Positions 52,801-62,522 of a stretch of DNA of 64,000 bases are shown here, piece by piece. The position numbers and the translations under genes were made by a program. How positions within the stretch are numbered: position 1 is the stretch's first letter; each line of letters opens with the position of its first letter. The DNA lies in assembly GCF_040954835.1 (NCBI RefSeq), contig NC_090699.1, positions 16,981,817-17,045,816 on the forward strand, written 5' to 3'. Source of the DNA: Lepisosteus oculatus (taxonomy: Eukaryota > Chordata > Actinopteri > Semionotiformes > Lepisosteidae). The notes under the pieces were generated by a model that did not search any database, had not been told where the DNA came from, and worked only from the letters and a program-made list of their open reading frames with translations.

Positions 52801-55800
52801 AGTTATATTCCCTTCAGTGCCCGTAAGATACATAGCTGTCAGATAAGTGGACAGAGATAAAGGCAAACAGCTATTTCTTTTATGACAATGGACTGTATCT
52901 GGTATTTTAAAACCATCAACCAATATGATGCTTGATCTGTCATGAAAGATGATGTTTGCTAATGCACAGCGAGGAGAATTTAAAGAAATAAGCTGTAAAA
53001 TCTATAGCTCGTTCCTGCCAGTTAAACAAAAGATTGTAACATCTAATGAGCTGAATTTAGGCATGGATTAAGGACTGATATCACCTTTCTCCTAACATGT
53101 TCTGCAGTTTTCCCTGCCAGGAAAACATATTAATGAGATCACAGAGCCAGATAGCCCAGGGATTGTGAAGCAGATCCTTTCTTATTCATCTCATACCTGT
53201 ACAGATCAATCTTTAAAGAGACACAAGGAACAGTCATGTCAGCTCAACCTATTACAAACACTGCATTTATCCAGACACCTCTTTTAAACTTAATGACTAA
53301 AGGAACAAGAAAGTAGTAGGTTAATTAACTGCTAGAGCCTGAGTGAAAGCAATTGAAAATTTTCTGAAAACAATTCTGAAGCTATTGTAACATCCCGTCC
53401 TTCGGATGAGACGTAAAACCGAGGTCCTGACTCTCTGTGGTCATTAAAAATCCCAGGGTGTTTCTCGAAAAGAGTAGGGGTGTAACCCCGGCATCCTGGC
53501 CAAATTTCCCCATCGGCTGTTATCAATCATGGCCTCCTAACAATCCCCCTCTATGAATTGGCTTCATTACTCTGCTCTCCTCCCCACTGATAGCTAATGT
53601 GTGGTGAGCGTTCTGGCGCACTATGGCTGCCGTCGCATCATCCAGGTGGATGCTGCACATTGGTGGTGGTGGAGGGGAGTCCCCATTACCTGTAAAGCGC
53701 TTTGAGTGGAGTGTCCAGAAAAAAGCGCTATATAAGTGTAAGCAATTATTATTATTATTATCTCTGTTACTTAGACTCAAAGCAAGTTAAAGATACAGTG
53801 ATAAAATAAAATAAAATGTTGTTAACGCAATCTGAAAAGGAAGAGGGTCTCATTCTAGGGTCTGGGATGTACAAATAAGCAAACCAGGAAGACGTTCTGA
53901 AGGAAAAATGTGAAGTGAGGAATGAAAATATTTTTGGAAAGTAGAAAACATCAATATTGCCCACGCTGAACTCTAGATGACGGAAAGGTTTTATTTATGA
54001 AACACCAAGCTTTTGAGAAGTTAATTTACAGAGTGCTGAAATGATTGTGCGACAGTTTTGTTAATACATGACACATGGAACACAGTCTTTTTTAGAGGTT
54101 ACAAGAAACAACAGCTCTCTTGCACACACTATCTTGCAGAAGGCATCATTCACTGGCGGACAAAGACAGGTATTCATCAATTAGCCAATTCACGGGGAGA
54201 TCATTAACAATATAACACATGTATTGGATTGAGCAGAAATAAAGTTAAAAGCAGGTTTTCCAGAGCACGCTAAAGCTCTCCAGTTTGAGAAATGAACTAC
54301 CAGTAGACCTTGTTTCCAGTCAAGCAGTTCGATTCAACATGAGATGTTGTTTGCGTCTCAGCAGGTCTCAGCATTGCACAGTCTGAACATTCCTTCTCCA
54401 AGACAAAGTTTACCAACATTCTCCATGAAAAGTAAGTTCATCTAAAAAATACGATACAAGCTCAACTTAAAACACAAGCACAAAAATGAGGTGTGACCAC
54501 TGAATTCAGACTTGAGGCAGTTTTATCACAACTATTGCTTGTACAGTAGCTGTTCCTCTGATCCTGAAACTGAAGTCCCAAATCCACCAGCTCCCACAGA
54601 ATAAACAACACTTTGTGATGGAAGACAAACCGCTTGATAAAGAGCACAAGTCAGGGATCCCAGCAAACCCAGACTTATCAGGGTCCCAGAGCAAAGAGTA
54701 CCGAGAGGGCAGCCCACTTTGATTTGTATTGTAGGTTAAACAGTACTAACAGTTACACATTGGACATGCCAAATTACTCAAATTTAATACATGGATATTA
54801 ATTCTGGGTATTTCCATGTGAAAAGGATTCCATTGTTCCATGTGAGAAGGATTGGCTTTTTTTGAAAGCTGGGAAACCATGTAGTCTGTGCTGTATGTTT
54901 TGGTGATGTAGGAGAACAATGGAAGACACTCACTTGTGCCCATTTCAGGATTAAGAGCCACTGCGTCAGTTGAGGGTTCTGACGTTGGCAGCTCAAGTTT
55001 TTTAAGGACAGAAAAAAACAAAAAAAAACCTTTTGAAGATAACTGCGAGGCACAGATCTGAGAGAAATATTCAGTGAGAAATGCACTTCAAAACAATATT
55101 TAAAAGATTTCCAACCTCTTCTCTGCTTTCTGTCAAAGCACCTCAGAGTCTGTAATATGGCTCCCAGTTCACAGAACAGCTCTGCTGGAGCTTCACAAGC
55201 CCACACTTCCCTGCTGACACTTGATGGATGTCACACACAGGTGTTATATTTGTTCATCATATATATGATTGAAATACACACCAGTAAGGCTACAATAAAC
55301 AGAGGGAAGAGTCCTTTACAGGGAAACAGCCCTTTCCAGGACCTTTGAAATCAGAAAAACAGTTCAGCACCTGGTAACGTAATGTTGGAATTAATTTTAT
55401 TTAACTGCCCATTTGGAACTTCTGCACTAAAATCAGTTCAGTTTTTAAATATGCCACATATAATGGGTCCACACTGAATAAATTGTTATGTGTCTGAGCT
55501 CTGTACCCGATGTTCTATGTGTAGTCATTTCACCGATGTTTTAGTCATGCAATCAAGCTGCTTGAAGCCAGCATTAGCACATAATTAACCACAGAGCTAC
55601 AGCCCTCTGCAGAATCTGTCGCAGTATGGGAATTGGGCCTACCGCATGACATTGATTTTGACGATTTGTCAAAATATCATGGCATGGTGTCCCCTAAAAA
55701 CTATGAGCACAGAATCAGTCTGACCAGGGCACTGTAATCAGATCTACATGTTGCTTCTGCAAATCACACAAGAGTCTTGAAGGCCAGCTTCAAATTTGGG

Positions 55801-58800
55801 AAACATCAGCCTGAAGAAATGTGTTTTTAAGAACCCTTGAAAAAAAAGATGGAGATAGGGAGCTTTATATAGTTTCACGCAGACTGCAATGCAGTTCAAG
55901 TGCATTTCTGTTAATGCTCTATTACCCAGTGTGGTGTTGTGTCACAGGAACATGGAGCAAAGCAGAATTTAAAATACAGAGCTTGGAGAGATGGGGCAGA
56001 ACAGCTCAGCAGGTCTTTGAGGTACAGTAGGATGGAGCCTCACTGCTTGGCGCTCTATAGGTCAGGAAAAGGATTTGGAAGCCAGTCCTTTATAACCATG
56101 GGAGCCAACGCGGGGACAATAGAATAGGAGTGATATTGACGTAGCTCTTAGCATAAGCTTCAATCCAGTTATTGAAAATCCCCCAAGACACTGTCAAAGT
56201 CACCCCAGTGGGCTTCTTCAGAATGCGCACTGGAACACAAACCAGACACCAGCGGAAGGAGCCTTTGGGGAAGTGGGGAGGTGCGTTTCAAACTGAGAAC
56301 AGGAAGCGCCCGTTTACGCAAAGGGCGGAGGGAGTCTGGAACAAGCTACCCCTGCTCTGATGTTGAAGCCGATAGACTGCCTTCTTCAGGAAACACCTGC
56401 ATGACATCCTTGAATCAATAAGCTGGTAGCAACCAAGCAATCCTGATAGATCATTCGGTGGCCTTCTGTAACTTATAAACTTTCTTATTTCCTCATGTTC
56501 TTCTCTAATTCCCTAACACTCCAAGGCACTGAAGTAGTTCGGTATAAGGCTGGTGAGCAAAGGCTGGTTAGACCTGCTGGTCCTGGAGCTCATCCCTCTG
56601 GTGCCCTGTGATAAGTACCAACCTGCCACCTGTGACCACTAATGTGCACAGAGCAGATGGCAGATATTTTTAGAAATAAGCTTCCTAACAAACTCCCTAC
56701 AGAGCTGAAAGAAAGGAGCTGACAAGGGCAAGAATATATTCCCCAGTCACCCCTTCTCACAAAAGGGGCTGGGCAACCTGTCCTTACCCATAGACATTAG
56801 TGGATATGAACGACATCATTAAAAAAAAACCCCAAAAACATCCATTAGCTGGAGAGCATGGAAATGACAGATAATGGGGAACAAAAATCCAGAACTTCCA
56901 TGAAAACTAAAAAGTTATAATTTAAGAAATGTTCAAATCAGCCTCTCTGCCTACTAGAAACCAAAACAGTTGAAGAGCTACAGTAAATGCTTAAAAGTTG
57001 TTTAAAAAAAGTAAAGTACTTCTTCATTGAAAGGCTTAAACAGTGCAGTGAGCAGTGTGACACGTACAGGGCGTGTGCCACTGTGTATCGACTGTTTTTA
57101 AACCTGTTATTTGAAAATTCCCAGCAAACCTCCAGATAATCTCCCCAGCAGCACAGTTCTCAAGGCTTCACTCACACTGACAAACAGGGCCGCCTTGAGC
57201 GGGCAATCACCGGCAAGCCAAAACAGAGACAGAGGCTTCCCACAGACTCCCTTCTGTACTGCCAGTGCACTGAAGAATCAGTGAATCGGTGGTAATACTT
57301 TCACTGCAAAGGACAATAAAGCTCTGCCTTGGTGAATGAAATTGTATATCATATATGTATGTATACAGTGCCTGTAGAAAGTCTGCACCCCCCTGGGACG
57401 TTTTCACCTCTTATTTTATTCACATTTACAGCATGGCAAAAAAATCCTCAGTTAAATACATCATGGTTCCAAAATGTGAAAAAGTCCAAGCGGGTGTAAA
57501 CTTTCTATAGGCAATGTATATGTAATATAAGTAAAGGTTTATTCCAAGCGGAACAGAGAAGAAAAGCAACACAACGTTTCAGCTGTGGAGTCTTCCTCAG
57601 GTGTGAATATGGGGTATATGAAATTGTGTCATTATCTTCTTTTAGAAACCTTGGCAGACCGGTTTCACTGGCTGCAACTAACTTCACCACATTTTGTCAT
57701 ATTGAACTTTTCATTATACTGCTATGGTCCTTCTTTCCCATTCGCCATATTACTACTTTTGCTCTTTGAGAGAACTAAAACAAACAAATGGCAATACCAC
57801 TACAGCTGATACTACCTATACTTCCACTCATATAAATTATATTCCGACTTCAGATCATAATATAAAAAACTTTATATAACTATTAATGAAATGAATAATA
57901 ATGACAACTAAAAACTCAGCAGGGACCAGTGTTGTATTAAACTAACTTACCCATCCACACACTGCAATACATACCAGTCAACTATTTTAAATAACCTCCT
58001 TTCTTCTGCACTAGGTCTGCCCTCTTCTGCTGAAAGGTGGCATTGCATTTATTTCCCACAGCTCAACATTGAATACTTCTGCAAATGATCTGCCACTGTA
58101 AAACTGTACTTCCTACAGAGATTAAAACTGTAAATTATGTTAATGAAAAGAAGGGATTAAAAAGAGACATACTATAAAGCATTCTGAATCTCTTCATAAA
58201 AGAAAACAAAATTATGCTCTAGTCAATTTTACTTAATGCCTTTTATTTTCATTAGAAAATAATAATAAATAATTAATAGTTCCTTGTGTTCCTCCTATGT
58301 AGGAGTTTTTCTCTCAAAGGATCCCAGATTTTTAACATGAGAGCAACCCCACCTGGGTGACACACAGAGGCCACTCTGCACCAGCAGTCCCACTGCACTG
58401 CAGTTCAGGGGTGGGAGCAAAAAACTGCATTAACTATTGAGTTAAGGGGGGACTTTAGGGAAGACAGATTGTTTAAGCACAAAGGGAGTAAACAACCCTA
58501 CTTTTATGAACAGAGCCATAAATCTTCAATGACCGAGTAGTTAGGACCTCAGATGAATGTCACATCTGAGGAACTGCACCTCCTACAGTACAGAGCTCTT
58601 GTCACCACACCAGGTGCTGGTTTGGAAAATAGGTGGTGTCAGTGGACCAGGAAGTGGTTCTCATCCAGAGAGAACAGCATGACTTGCAGCTCCACTGGCA
58701 GCACTTACAGCAGCAGCCTGGTCTTCCCTGCAGGCCTAGTGTGAGCACCACCCACCACCGCCCACCAGCGACCAGCACCGACCACGACCAACCACGACCG

Positions 58801-61800
58801 CCCAGCACTGACCACCACTGACCAGCACTGACCACGACCAACCACGACCACCCAGCACTGACCACCACTGACCACCTCTGACCAGCACTGACCAACTAGA
58901 ACTGACCAGGAGTGACCAAAACTGACTAAACTTACCAGAACTAACTGACCAACACTGACCAGCACTACCCAGTACCTACCAGTACTGACCAGGCCCATCT
59001 GTTTCCCGGATGTGACAAGATCAGGCTACAGGGTGGCAGCAGTGCTGATCAAAATTATCTCTCCTATTCCATGGGACCTTTTCACCCTTAAAAACAAGTC
59101 CTCAAGGGTCGCAACTGTTTCTTGAAGCATGTAAAGACCATTCACTGAGACCCTCCAAAGCTGCAGAGCAAAGGAGATCTTAAAAAAAAGTAAGAAAACA
59201 GCAATTTTGTCATCTTTGCTTGTGTCTTCCCAAGGGCGCTGGGAAACACAAGGCTCCACTTTTAGTGCATCTTCTTACCTGGAACGATTTCGAACAGATG
59301 CTTCCCTGGCTCATCTGGGTTGACTGCCACCTCATTCACCTGGCTGCCCTGAAGGGGAATGCAGCCCTGGAGTAACAGAAGACAAAGCTCAGCCTTCATG
59401 TGGGCCTGCCTGTGTACTGTATGAGATACAGCCTCAAAGGTACACATCCCAGGGCACAGTAACAGAGCTACTATACAATAGACTTCTGAGACTTCTGTAA
59501 AAAACAGGGCTGATCTGATTGGCTGAATTCAAATACCTGTGTGTAAATTGTACAGTAAATGAAGAAATTAAGTTTTAGGTTTACCATGCTAGATGAGATT
59601 TATAAAAATGTACTGTGGATCTGGAATCTAAGGTATAGGTAATAGAAGAGTAATTGTTACGAGGAATAGAAACCACATTGAGAAATGACTGGGTGCACAT
59701 AGTAAGGGAACTCAAACATGTAATATAATACAGCCTCAGAAGACCTACTGCTGCAGATTACAGAGTACATTCTGGGTTAGCGCATGGCAACACTTACACA
59801 GGTCACCACTGATTTATTGAAACAAAACCTGACACATGGTGCAGAAGCTTCAGCTGCTCCTGACAGCCATAATGGCTATGCTGGTTAAAGTCCACCTATC
59901 CATTTTCTAACCACTTCATCTAAGGAAGGGCTGTGAGGGAGCCGAAGCCTATTCTAGCAAGCAAAGGCAGCAAGGCAGTGTACACCCTGGATGGGACACC
60001 AGTCCATCACAAGGCACACACAGACACGCACACCTGGGCCAATTTTCACAGAAGCCAATTGACCAACCAGTATGTCTTTGAACTGTAGGGGAAAACTGGA
60101 GCACACAGAGGAAAGCCATTCTCATGGAGAGAACATACAAACTTTAAGCAGACAGCACCCAGGAATGAAACCCAGGGCCCTAGCTCTGCGAGGCAGCAAT
60201 GATAGCTACTGCGCCACCATGCTGCCTTCTGGTTGTCATTCGTGCTAAAGTAAGACAGTCAAGTGAAACCAGTTTTAATGAGAATTAATGATCCCCTTTA
60301 ACACATACTGCTAATCAGGACTCAGAAAAGGGCCTTCAGATTAATGATTAAAACAAAATGAAAAATACAAATAAATCCTGTATAGTTTTGTGTTGAAAAT
60401 ACTGGAGGAAATAAGGTTGTTTGTATGTGTGCGTCCATTCATTGTGGCACCAATGCTGAATGCCTTACATATGTTTTTCGTACCACATCAATACTTTTCA
60501 TTTGAGAGGAAGACATGTGCGCATTCAATAAAACCCAGAAGAGCATTTCATTCTGCTGATTCTGATGAGACGTCCTCTGAGATCGGTATCGGATATAATC
60601 CTCCTTGAGCTCCTGGCCAGGAGCATAATGAAGACAAAATGACGGATGAGCAAGGACACATCAATCCAATTAAATTTAGCAACATCACTCCGCCAGCGCC
60701 GGCAACATCCTGTACCAGTAGCATCCAGCAAGGTGCAGAGGTCGCTTACTCTGCAGCTGCAAAATGGCTTGACTTACAATGTTGCCAAGTGAGAGGGCAG
60801 CCCTTTACCAAATTAATTGCCATGGCAACAGAGTGGTGTTACAACCACAGGGCAATGGTCCTCTACTTATGGACAAATTAGCACACAGGCGCACAGCGCT
60901 GCATGAGGAGTGGCACCACCCTGTATTCCTCAAGCACCGCACTGAGCTCATTCTGCAGACGGGCGCCTGGCTCCACCCTGCAGGCTGGACTCGCACAGGA
61001 ATCGTTCCTTTACCAATGCAGTTACGCTCATCCCCCATGTTCAAATGCCATTCTCACGCCATGCAAGTGTTTTTAACCAGCAATATGAGTTTCAGACTGC
61101 ACCAGTGTCTTTTGGGGGGTGACTCTAAAAGTGCTCCAGACCGGGTAGCGCTGGCTGGCCTTGTGCCAATGCTGTCCCCGATGTTTGTTTCCAGCCCTTT
61201 CCTGAGTCTCGTCAAGCTGACTTGGGCAGCTTGCAGATAAAGCCCAGCACGAATTGTACAAAAACATAAAGCAACAGGCGCTTGTTTACAAATAGGCATA
61301 ATTCTTCCTGGTTCTTTAGTCTCTCCTATAAATGTGTGCAAAACAATATATCATGCTTTTCATTCTTTTTTTTTTTAAGTTATTTTGACTGAGATAGCAT
61401 ATAACGGAAGGAGTCATCTACCATCTCAGAAACCTGGAAACTGACGGTGCTGAAGTATTGATTTGCCTCAGGCCAAACATAAAGGTCAGGGGTGCTGCAC
61501 AAACTGCACAGCTGAAATCTATATGCATTTCAGAACTCCAGGCTGATTAGACAAGATTATAAATAATATATCGCATCCCTTCATTTAAAGCTTTTTTATT
61601 GGTATACGTATATTTGTGTATGCTTATAAGGCATTAAAGACTAAGTGTAGCAAAAACAGTTCTTAAGCCAATCTTACCTGCATTCAATAGAAACAATGAG
61701 GCTTTTCTGTATATATTGATGTTTTGTGAATTAACTTTAAAAGACACAATGCCAGTAATTGCAGCATGTTTAACAAGGCCATCAATGTCTGACCTATCCC

Positions 61801-62029
61801 ACAGGTACGACACTACACAGTAGGAGCAAACAACGAGCACCTGGGGTTTGGCTTCCTCCTCGTCTTTGTAGAAGTAGAGCTGGTCAGTCCGCAGCACGAA
61901 CCAGCGCAGCTGCCAGTTCTTCACGATGCTCCTCTGCTTCTTCAGCCAGCCGGCTCTGACAGCTCGCTCCTGGGGGCTGGGCTGGGGCGGCCGGCCGGCG
62001 GAGCCCCGCGACACTTCGCCCATCACCAT
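25675..62029 (-). CDS. arhgap22: arhgap22, whole coding span, spliced
   Basis: Rho GTPase-activating protein 22 (FilGAP family), which accelerates GTP hydrolysis on Rac at membranes and the cytoskeleton. Nine exons join in phase to 689 aa from the ATG at 62029; human is 698 aa. Order: PH domain about 25-134 ([14 protein letters not shown] to [14 protein letters not shown]), RhoGAP about 136-330 with arginine finger R180 in [10 protein letters not shown] and [15 protein letters not shown], a Ser-rich linker with [15 protein letters not shown] and QRLSTYDNV, and a C-terminal coiled coil about 580-675 ([22 protein letters not shown]). The linker motif [14 protein letters not shown] separates ARHGAP22 from ARHGAP24/25. 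Neighbouring mapk8 matches human synteny. An upstream coding exon may exist beyond the acceptor-like site at 62044. Confidence 0.95.
26585..26665 (+). repeat. L2/SINE-type repeat fragment
   Basis: GCAGGGTACACCCTGGATGG and GCGCCAGTCCTTCGCAGGGC match the common fish repeat also seen near 59.97 kb. Confidence 0.55.
26666..27107 (-). mobile_element. 5S-derived SINE, nearly full head, inverted
   Basis: On the minus strand it has the 5S-like head (CTCAGCAGGTGTGAGCCTGG, TTGGTACCTGGAGGGGAGAC), then CCCCAGTATAGTGGCGGGGA and AATGACCACAAAGA-type body. It lies in the last arhgap22 intron. Confidence 0.8.
27235..28138 (-). CDS. arhgap22: arhgap22 exon 8: RhoGAP end and Ser-rich linker
   Basis: A 904-nt exon from the acceptor CTGTGGCAG to the donor AGAAG|GTAGGG. 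It finishes the RhoGAP domain ([20 protein letters not shown]) and encodes a low-complexity Ser/Gly linker with [29 protein letters not shown] and [20 protein letters not shown]. The coiled coil starts at its end ([20 protein letters not shown]). The exon is GC-rich and its antisense frames are open by composition only. Confidence 0.96.
28741..28862 (-). CDS. arhgap22: arhgap22 exon 7, with GC donor
   Basis: 122 nt from the acceptor ATTTTTAG. It encodes [20 protein letters not shown] then [20 protein letters not shown]. The exon must end ATGGAAG to meet the next exon in frame, which puts GCATGT at the donor, a GC-AG intron. The nearest GT, four bases on, would frameshift into a stop. Confidence 0.93.
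29462..29502 (+). repeat. Short tandem repeat (TTTATAGG)n
   Basis: About four to five copies of an 8-9-bp unit, GGTTTATA. Confidence 0.75.
29659..29732 (-). CDS. arhgap22: arhgap22 exon 6
   Basis: 74 nt from the acceptor TTTTTGAAG to the donor GCAA|GTGAGT. It encodes [20 protein letters not shown] then KYICK, a conserved RhoGAP helix. Confidence 0.94.
30153..30285 (-). CDS. arhgap22: arhgap22 exon 5: RhoGAP middle
   Basis: 133 nt from the acceptor TCCCTCAG to the donor GAGGAG|GTTGGT. It encodes [40 protein letters not shown] and DEEE, ending at residue 249 in phase 0. Confidence 0.95.
31046..31253 (-). CDS. arhgap22: arhgap22 exon 4: RhoGAP arginine finger
   Basis: 208 nt from the acceptor CTGTAG to the donor ACTG|GTAGGA. 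It encodes residues 136-204: [37 protein letters not shown] with catalytic R180, then [20 protein letters not shown]. The last split codon becomes TGT (Cys205), where human ARHGAP22 and ARHGAP24 have serine. Confidence 0.96.
31254..34366 (-). other. arhgap22 intron 3, no recognised element
   Basis: 3.1 kb between exons 3 and 4. Minor AT-rich runs; no exon or repeat family that I can support. Confidence 0.45.
34367..34495 (-). CDS. arhgap22: arhgap22 exon 3: PH domain end
   Basis: 129 nt from the acceptor CCATTGCAG to the donor GGAG|GTAAGG. It encodes residues 93-135: [20 protein letters not shown], then [20 protein letters not shown], the PH C-terminal helix with its conserved tryptophan. 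It is flanked by phase-1 introns, so alternative first exons ending in phase 1 can join here or skip to exon 4. Confidence 0.95.
36390..37215 (+). repeat. 58-60-bp minisatellite, about 14 copies
   Basis: Unit built on CTGAACCCTAACGAGAACAA, TCCTCACCACCGTGCTAAAT and CACCAGTCCAGCCTGGAA (58 bp). Later copies change to AAGGACAAACATCACCACAG and CACCCATCTGGACCAGAA, so two subfamilies lie in blocks. Intron 2 of arhgap22. Not CRISPR: no spacers, eukaryotic context. Confidence 0.9.
37812..37860 (-). CDS. Candidate second alternative first exon of arhgap22
   Basis: ATG at 37860-37858 (context GCCAACATGC) opens [17 protein letters not shown] and reaches a strong donor, AAAGG|GTAAGTG, last base 37812, phase 1. 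It would splice in frame to arhgap22 exon 3 (34495) or exon 4 (31253), giving [13 protein letters not shown] in the second case. The run of basic residues could bind acidic membrane lipids in place of the PH domain. The exon start upstream is unknown. It could be a chance ATG plus donor; position, phase and donor strength together make it worth listing. Confidence 0.4.
38865..39272 (+). mobile_element. 5S-derived SINE lacking its head
   Basis: Runs from GGGTCCTAATGCCCCAGTAT through GTCCTTCGGATGAGACGTAA and CATTGGCCCTTACCAATCAT to the tail GCGCTATATAAGTGTAAGCA. Confidence 0.88.
39533..40110 (+). mobile_element. 5S-derived SINE, full length
   Basis: The most complete copy: 5S-like head (GAGCTCAGCAGTTGTGACCC, TGGTCAGTACCTGGGTGGGA), central domain, the conserved body GTAAAGCGCTTTGAGTGGAG and a tail ending in (TTA)n. 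About 575 bp. It serves as the guide for the truncated copies here. Confidence 0.9.
41047..41350. other. GC-rich block in arhgap22 intron 2, no supported function
   Basis: CpG-containing sequence (TCGCGGCCCGTGTTCCACAC) with a GGAGGAGGAGGAGG run, distinct from AT-rich surroundings. No coding exon with proper splice sites found. It could be an unannotated non-coding first exon. Confidence 0.3.
44220..44530. other. Low-repeat block with octamer, possible regulatory element
   Basis: Contains ATTTGCAT (near 44378) and the imperfect palindrome CTCTCGAAATCGAGAG (near 44422). No repeat family seen. Only a weak candidate enhancer. Confidence 0.2.
45865..45915 (-). other. Coding-like 51-bp cassette of unknown parentage
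   Basis: Between TTCCACTCTAG and the donor GAG|GTGAAT lies a 51-nt open segment reading [17 protein letters not shown], coiled-coil-like and phase 0 at both ends. It lies in arhgap22 intron 2, which is phase 1; inserted there it would read a stop at once, so it does not fit arhgap22. It may be a relic of another gene or chance. I do not recognise the protein. Confidence 0.25.
46224..46481 (+). repeat. Source or copy of a 258-bp direct duplication
   Basis: Matches 50671-50928 base for base except for a few substitutions and no indels, at an offset of 4447. Not one of the SINE families here. Confidence 0.9.
47728..48190 (+). repeat. Tandemly duplicated tRNA-like repeat
   Basis: Two copies with a 268-bp period (CATCGCCCTCCCTGCG at 47733 and 48001). 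Each has CCTTTAGCTCA...GGCTGGTT (A-box-like); the second also has CTGGGTTCGTGCCCC (B-box-like). GC-rich. The 159-codon frame through it is not a gene. Confidence 0.7.
48191..48335 (+). mobile_element. LINE 3' tail fragment
   Basis: GCTGTTGAAGCTGATACCCA, AAACGGCTGGATGAAATGCT and GGGCCGAATGGCTTGTTTCC match the tails at 10.4 and 56.4 kb. Confidence 0.65.
50434..50600 (+). repeat. Direct repeat, left copy
   Basis: Holds CAACAACAACGAAGCAACTG and GGGAAGCCAAATTAACAAGT; nearly identical to 50926-51088 with small indels in the AAC run. Confidence 0.88.
50671..50928 (+). repeat. 258-bp duplication, second copy
   Basis: About 99% identical to 46224-46481. It sits exactly between the two copies of another duplication (50434-50600 and 50926-51088). 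Confidence 0.9.
50926..51088 (+). repeat. Direct repeat, right copy
   Basis: Second copy of 50434-50600, a few substitutions apart, ending just before the hairpin at 51119. Confidence 0.88.
51119..51153. repeat. Perfect 14-bp inverted repeat with 7-nt loop
   Basis: GGTACTGCTTGAAC, loop TTTTACT, GTTCAAGCAGTACC. It lies about 20 bp beyond the donor of the candidate alternative first exon. Confidence 0.9.
51175..51560 (-). CDS. Candidate alternative first exon of arhgap22 (MGLGCC start)
   Basis: GC-rich stretch inside arhgap22 intron 2. ATG at 51226-51224 opens [17 protein letters not shown] and the frame runs to a donor, AAAAG|GTACTG, with last base 51175 in phase 1. The next arhgap22 exons, 34495 and 31253, both start in phase 1. 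Splicing to the latter would give [14 protein letters not shown], with no PH domain, much like the PH-less ARHGAP24 isoform, whose alternative exon also joins at GIFGQ. MGLGCC followed by lysines is a plausible myristoylation and palmitoylation signal. An upstream 45-codon frame (MRQNGLLL...) ends before this ATG. The 5' edge is arbitrary and transcription is not shown. Confidence 0.45.
51754..51772 (+). repeat. G homopolymer tract
   Basis: Uninterrupted G run of roughly 18 bases, upstream (minus sense) of the candidate alternative first exon. Confidence 0.85.
53396..53762 (+). mobile_element. 5S-derived SINE lacking its head
   Basis: From CGTCCTTCGGATGAGACGTA to GCGCTATATAAGTGTAAGCA plus (ATT)n. 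In arhgap22 intron 2. Confidence 0.88.
53763..56214 (-). other. arhgap22 intron 2, distal part
   Basis: No exon or repeat family recognised between the SINE at 53.4-53.8 kb and the LINE fragment at 56.2 kb. Confidence 0.4.
56215..56515 (+). mobile_element. CR1/L2-type LINE 3' end
   Basis: Translates in part to [20 protein letters not shown], like the end of a non-LTR reverse transcriptase, then the tail TGTTGAAGCCGATAGACTGC to TTATTTCCTCATGTTCTT. Confidence 0.65.
57366..57516. mobile_element. Short Tc1/mariner-type MITE
   Basis: Starts CAGTGCCTGTAGAAAGTCTG and ends with the inverse, GTAAACTTTCTATAGGCAATG (first 20: GTAAACTTTCTATAGGCAAT). Ends pair over about 25 bp with few mismatches and are flanked by TA on both sides. 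About 151 bp, non-coding. Confidence 0.8.
58745..58995 (+). repeat. Short-unit minisatellite (ACCAGCACTG / ACCACGACCA)
   Basis: Tandem 5-10-bp variations on CTGACCA and CACGACCA. Open frames of 60-100 codons on both strands come from this. Confidence 0.9.
59279..59366 (-). CDS. arhgap22: arhgap22 exon 2: PH domain middle
   Basis: 88 nt from the acceptor TTACTCCAG to the donor CCAG|GTAAGA. It encodes residues 64-92, [20 protein letters not shown] then GKHLFEIVP, the central PH beta strands. It starts in phase 0 and leaves one base, matching the next exon 24.8 kb downstream. Confidence 0.94.
59945..60225 (-). mobile_element. Fish L2/SINE-type interspersed repeat
   Basis: Contains GTACACCCTGGATGGGACAC, GAGAACATACAAACTTTAAG and GCGAGGCAGCAATGATAGCT, the well-known fish repeat ending CTGCGCCACCATGCTGCC. 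Orientation is set by convention and is uncertain. In arhgap22 intron 1. Confidence 0.7.
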
Positions 62030-62043
62030 GCTCTTCGACCTGG
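61841..62043 (-). CDS. arhgap22: arhgap22 exon with start of PH domain
   Basis: It reads [11 protein letters not shown], a Ser/Pro linker, then [20 protein letters not shown] to EEEAKPQ, ending CAG|GTGCTC. The ATG at 62029-62027 gives MVMGEV. ARSKS just before it aligns with the internal ARSKSLVMGE of human ARHGAP22, and TTGTCCAG ends at 62044, so this may be an internal exon whose true start lies upstream. Alternatively the surrounding CpG-rich sequence marks a local first exon. The 189-nt coding part from the ATG ends in phase 0. Confidence 0.85.
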
Positions 62044-62160
62044 CTGGACAACACGGGACAGCCCCCTGAGCAGCTAGCCGGCGGGTCACTGCCGTCCGGC
62101 TGCAGAGCCCGGGGCGGCAGCGGTGATCTCGCCTCGGAACACTACCCAGTTGCGCACAGG
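61880..62160 (-). promoter_or_regulatory. arhgap22: CpG-rich block at the arhgap22 PH exon, possible promoter
   Basis: CpG-dense stretch covering the PH exon and about 120 bp upstream (for example GCCGGCCGGCGG near 61990). No TATA box is obvious. It fits a CpG-island promoter or simply a GC-rich exon; the sequence alone does not decide. Confidence 0.35.
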
Positions 62161-62244
62161 GCTATCCGTGTACATTGCTTTGGATAGAAAGAGCGTCAGC
62201 GAAGAGTGATATGGGTTGGCGGGAGTATGGAACAAGCTATGGGG

Positions 62245-62522
62245 GCGGAGCGGAGGCTCTGTGGCTCAGGATCCGCGCCTGTGCCTGAAAGGCTGCCGGT
62301 CCAAATCCCGCGGCCGGCAGAGGAATCCTACTCCGTTGGGCTCCATCAGCAAGGCCTTTAACCCCAACTGCTCCAAGGGTTCTGTATGACAGCTGACCCT
62401 TCGCTCTGACCCCCAGCTTCTCTCCCTGTCTGTGTGTCTCATGGAGAGCAAGCTGAGGTATGTGAAAAGACACATCCCTAATACCAGAAATCGTATATGG
62501 CCAATAAAGTAACCTTATCTTA
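62245..62522 (+). mobile_element. tRNA-derived SINE
   Basis: Head GAGGCTCTGTGGCTCAGGAT (A box), GCTGCCGGTCCAAATCCCGC (B box), body GGCAGAGGAATCCTACTCCG, tail CCAATAAAGTAACCTTATCT. Not a functional tRNA: no complete cloverleaf was found. Confidence 0.8.

Noticed and set aside
58602..58998. Val/Ser/Trp-rich frames of 97 codons
   Set aside because: Encoded by the short-unit minisatellite.
62030..62089. Upstream in-frame extension of arhgap22 before MVMGEV as translated sequence
   Set aside because: No ATG in this stretch; ARSKS matches the human internal exon start, so the bases before 62044 are better read as intron or 5' UTR.
62245..62310. tRNA gene
   Set aside because: A and B boxes are present, but no full cloverleaf; it is continuous with a SINE body seen elsewhere in the window.
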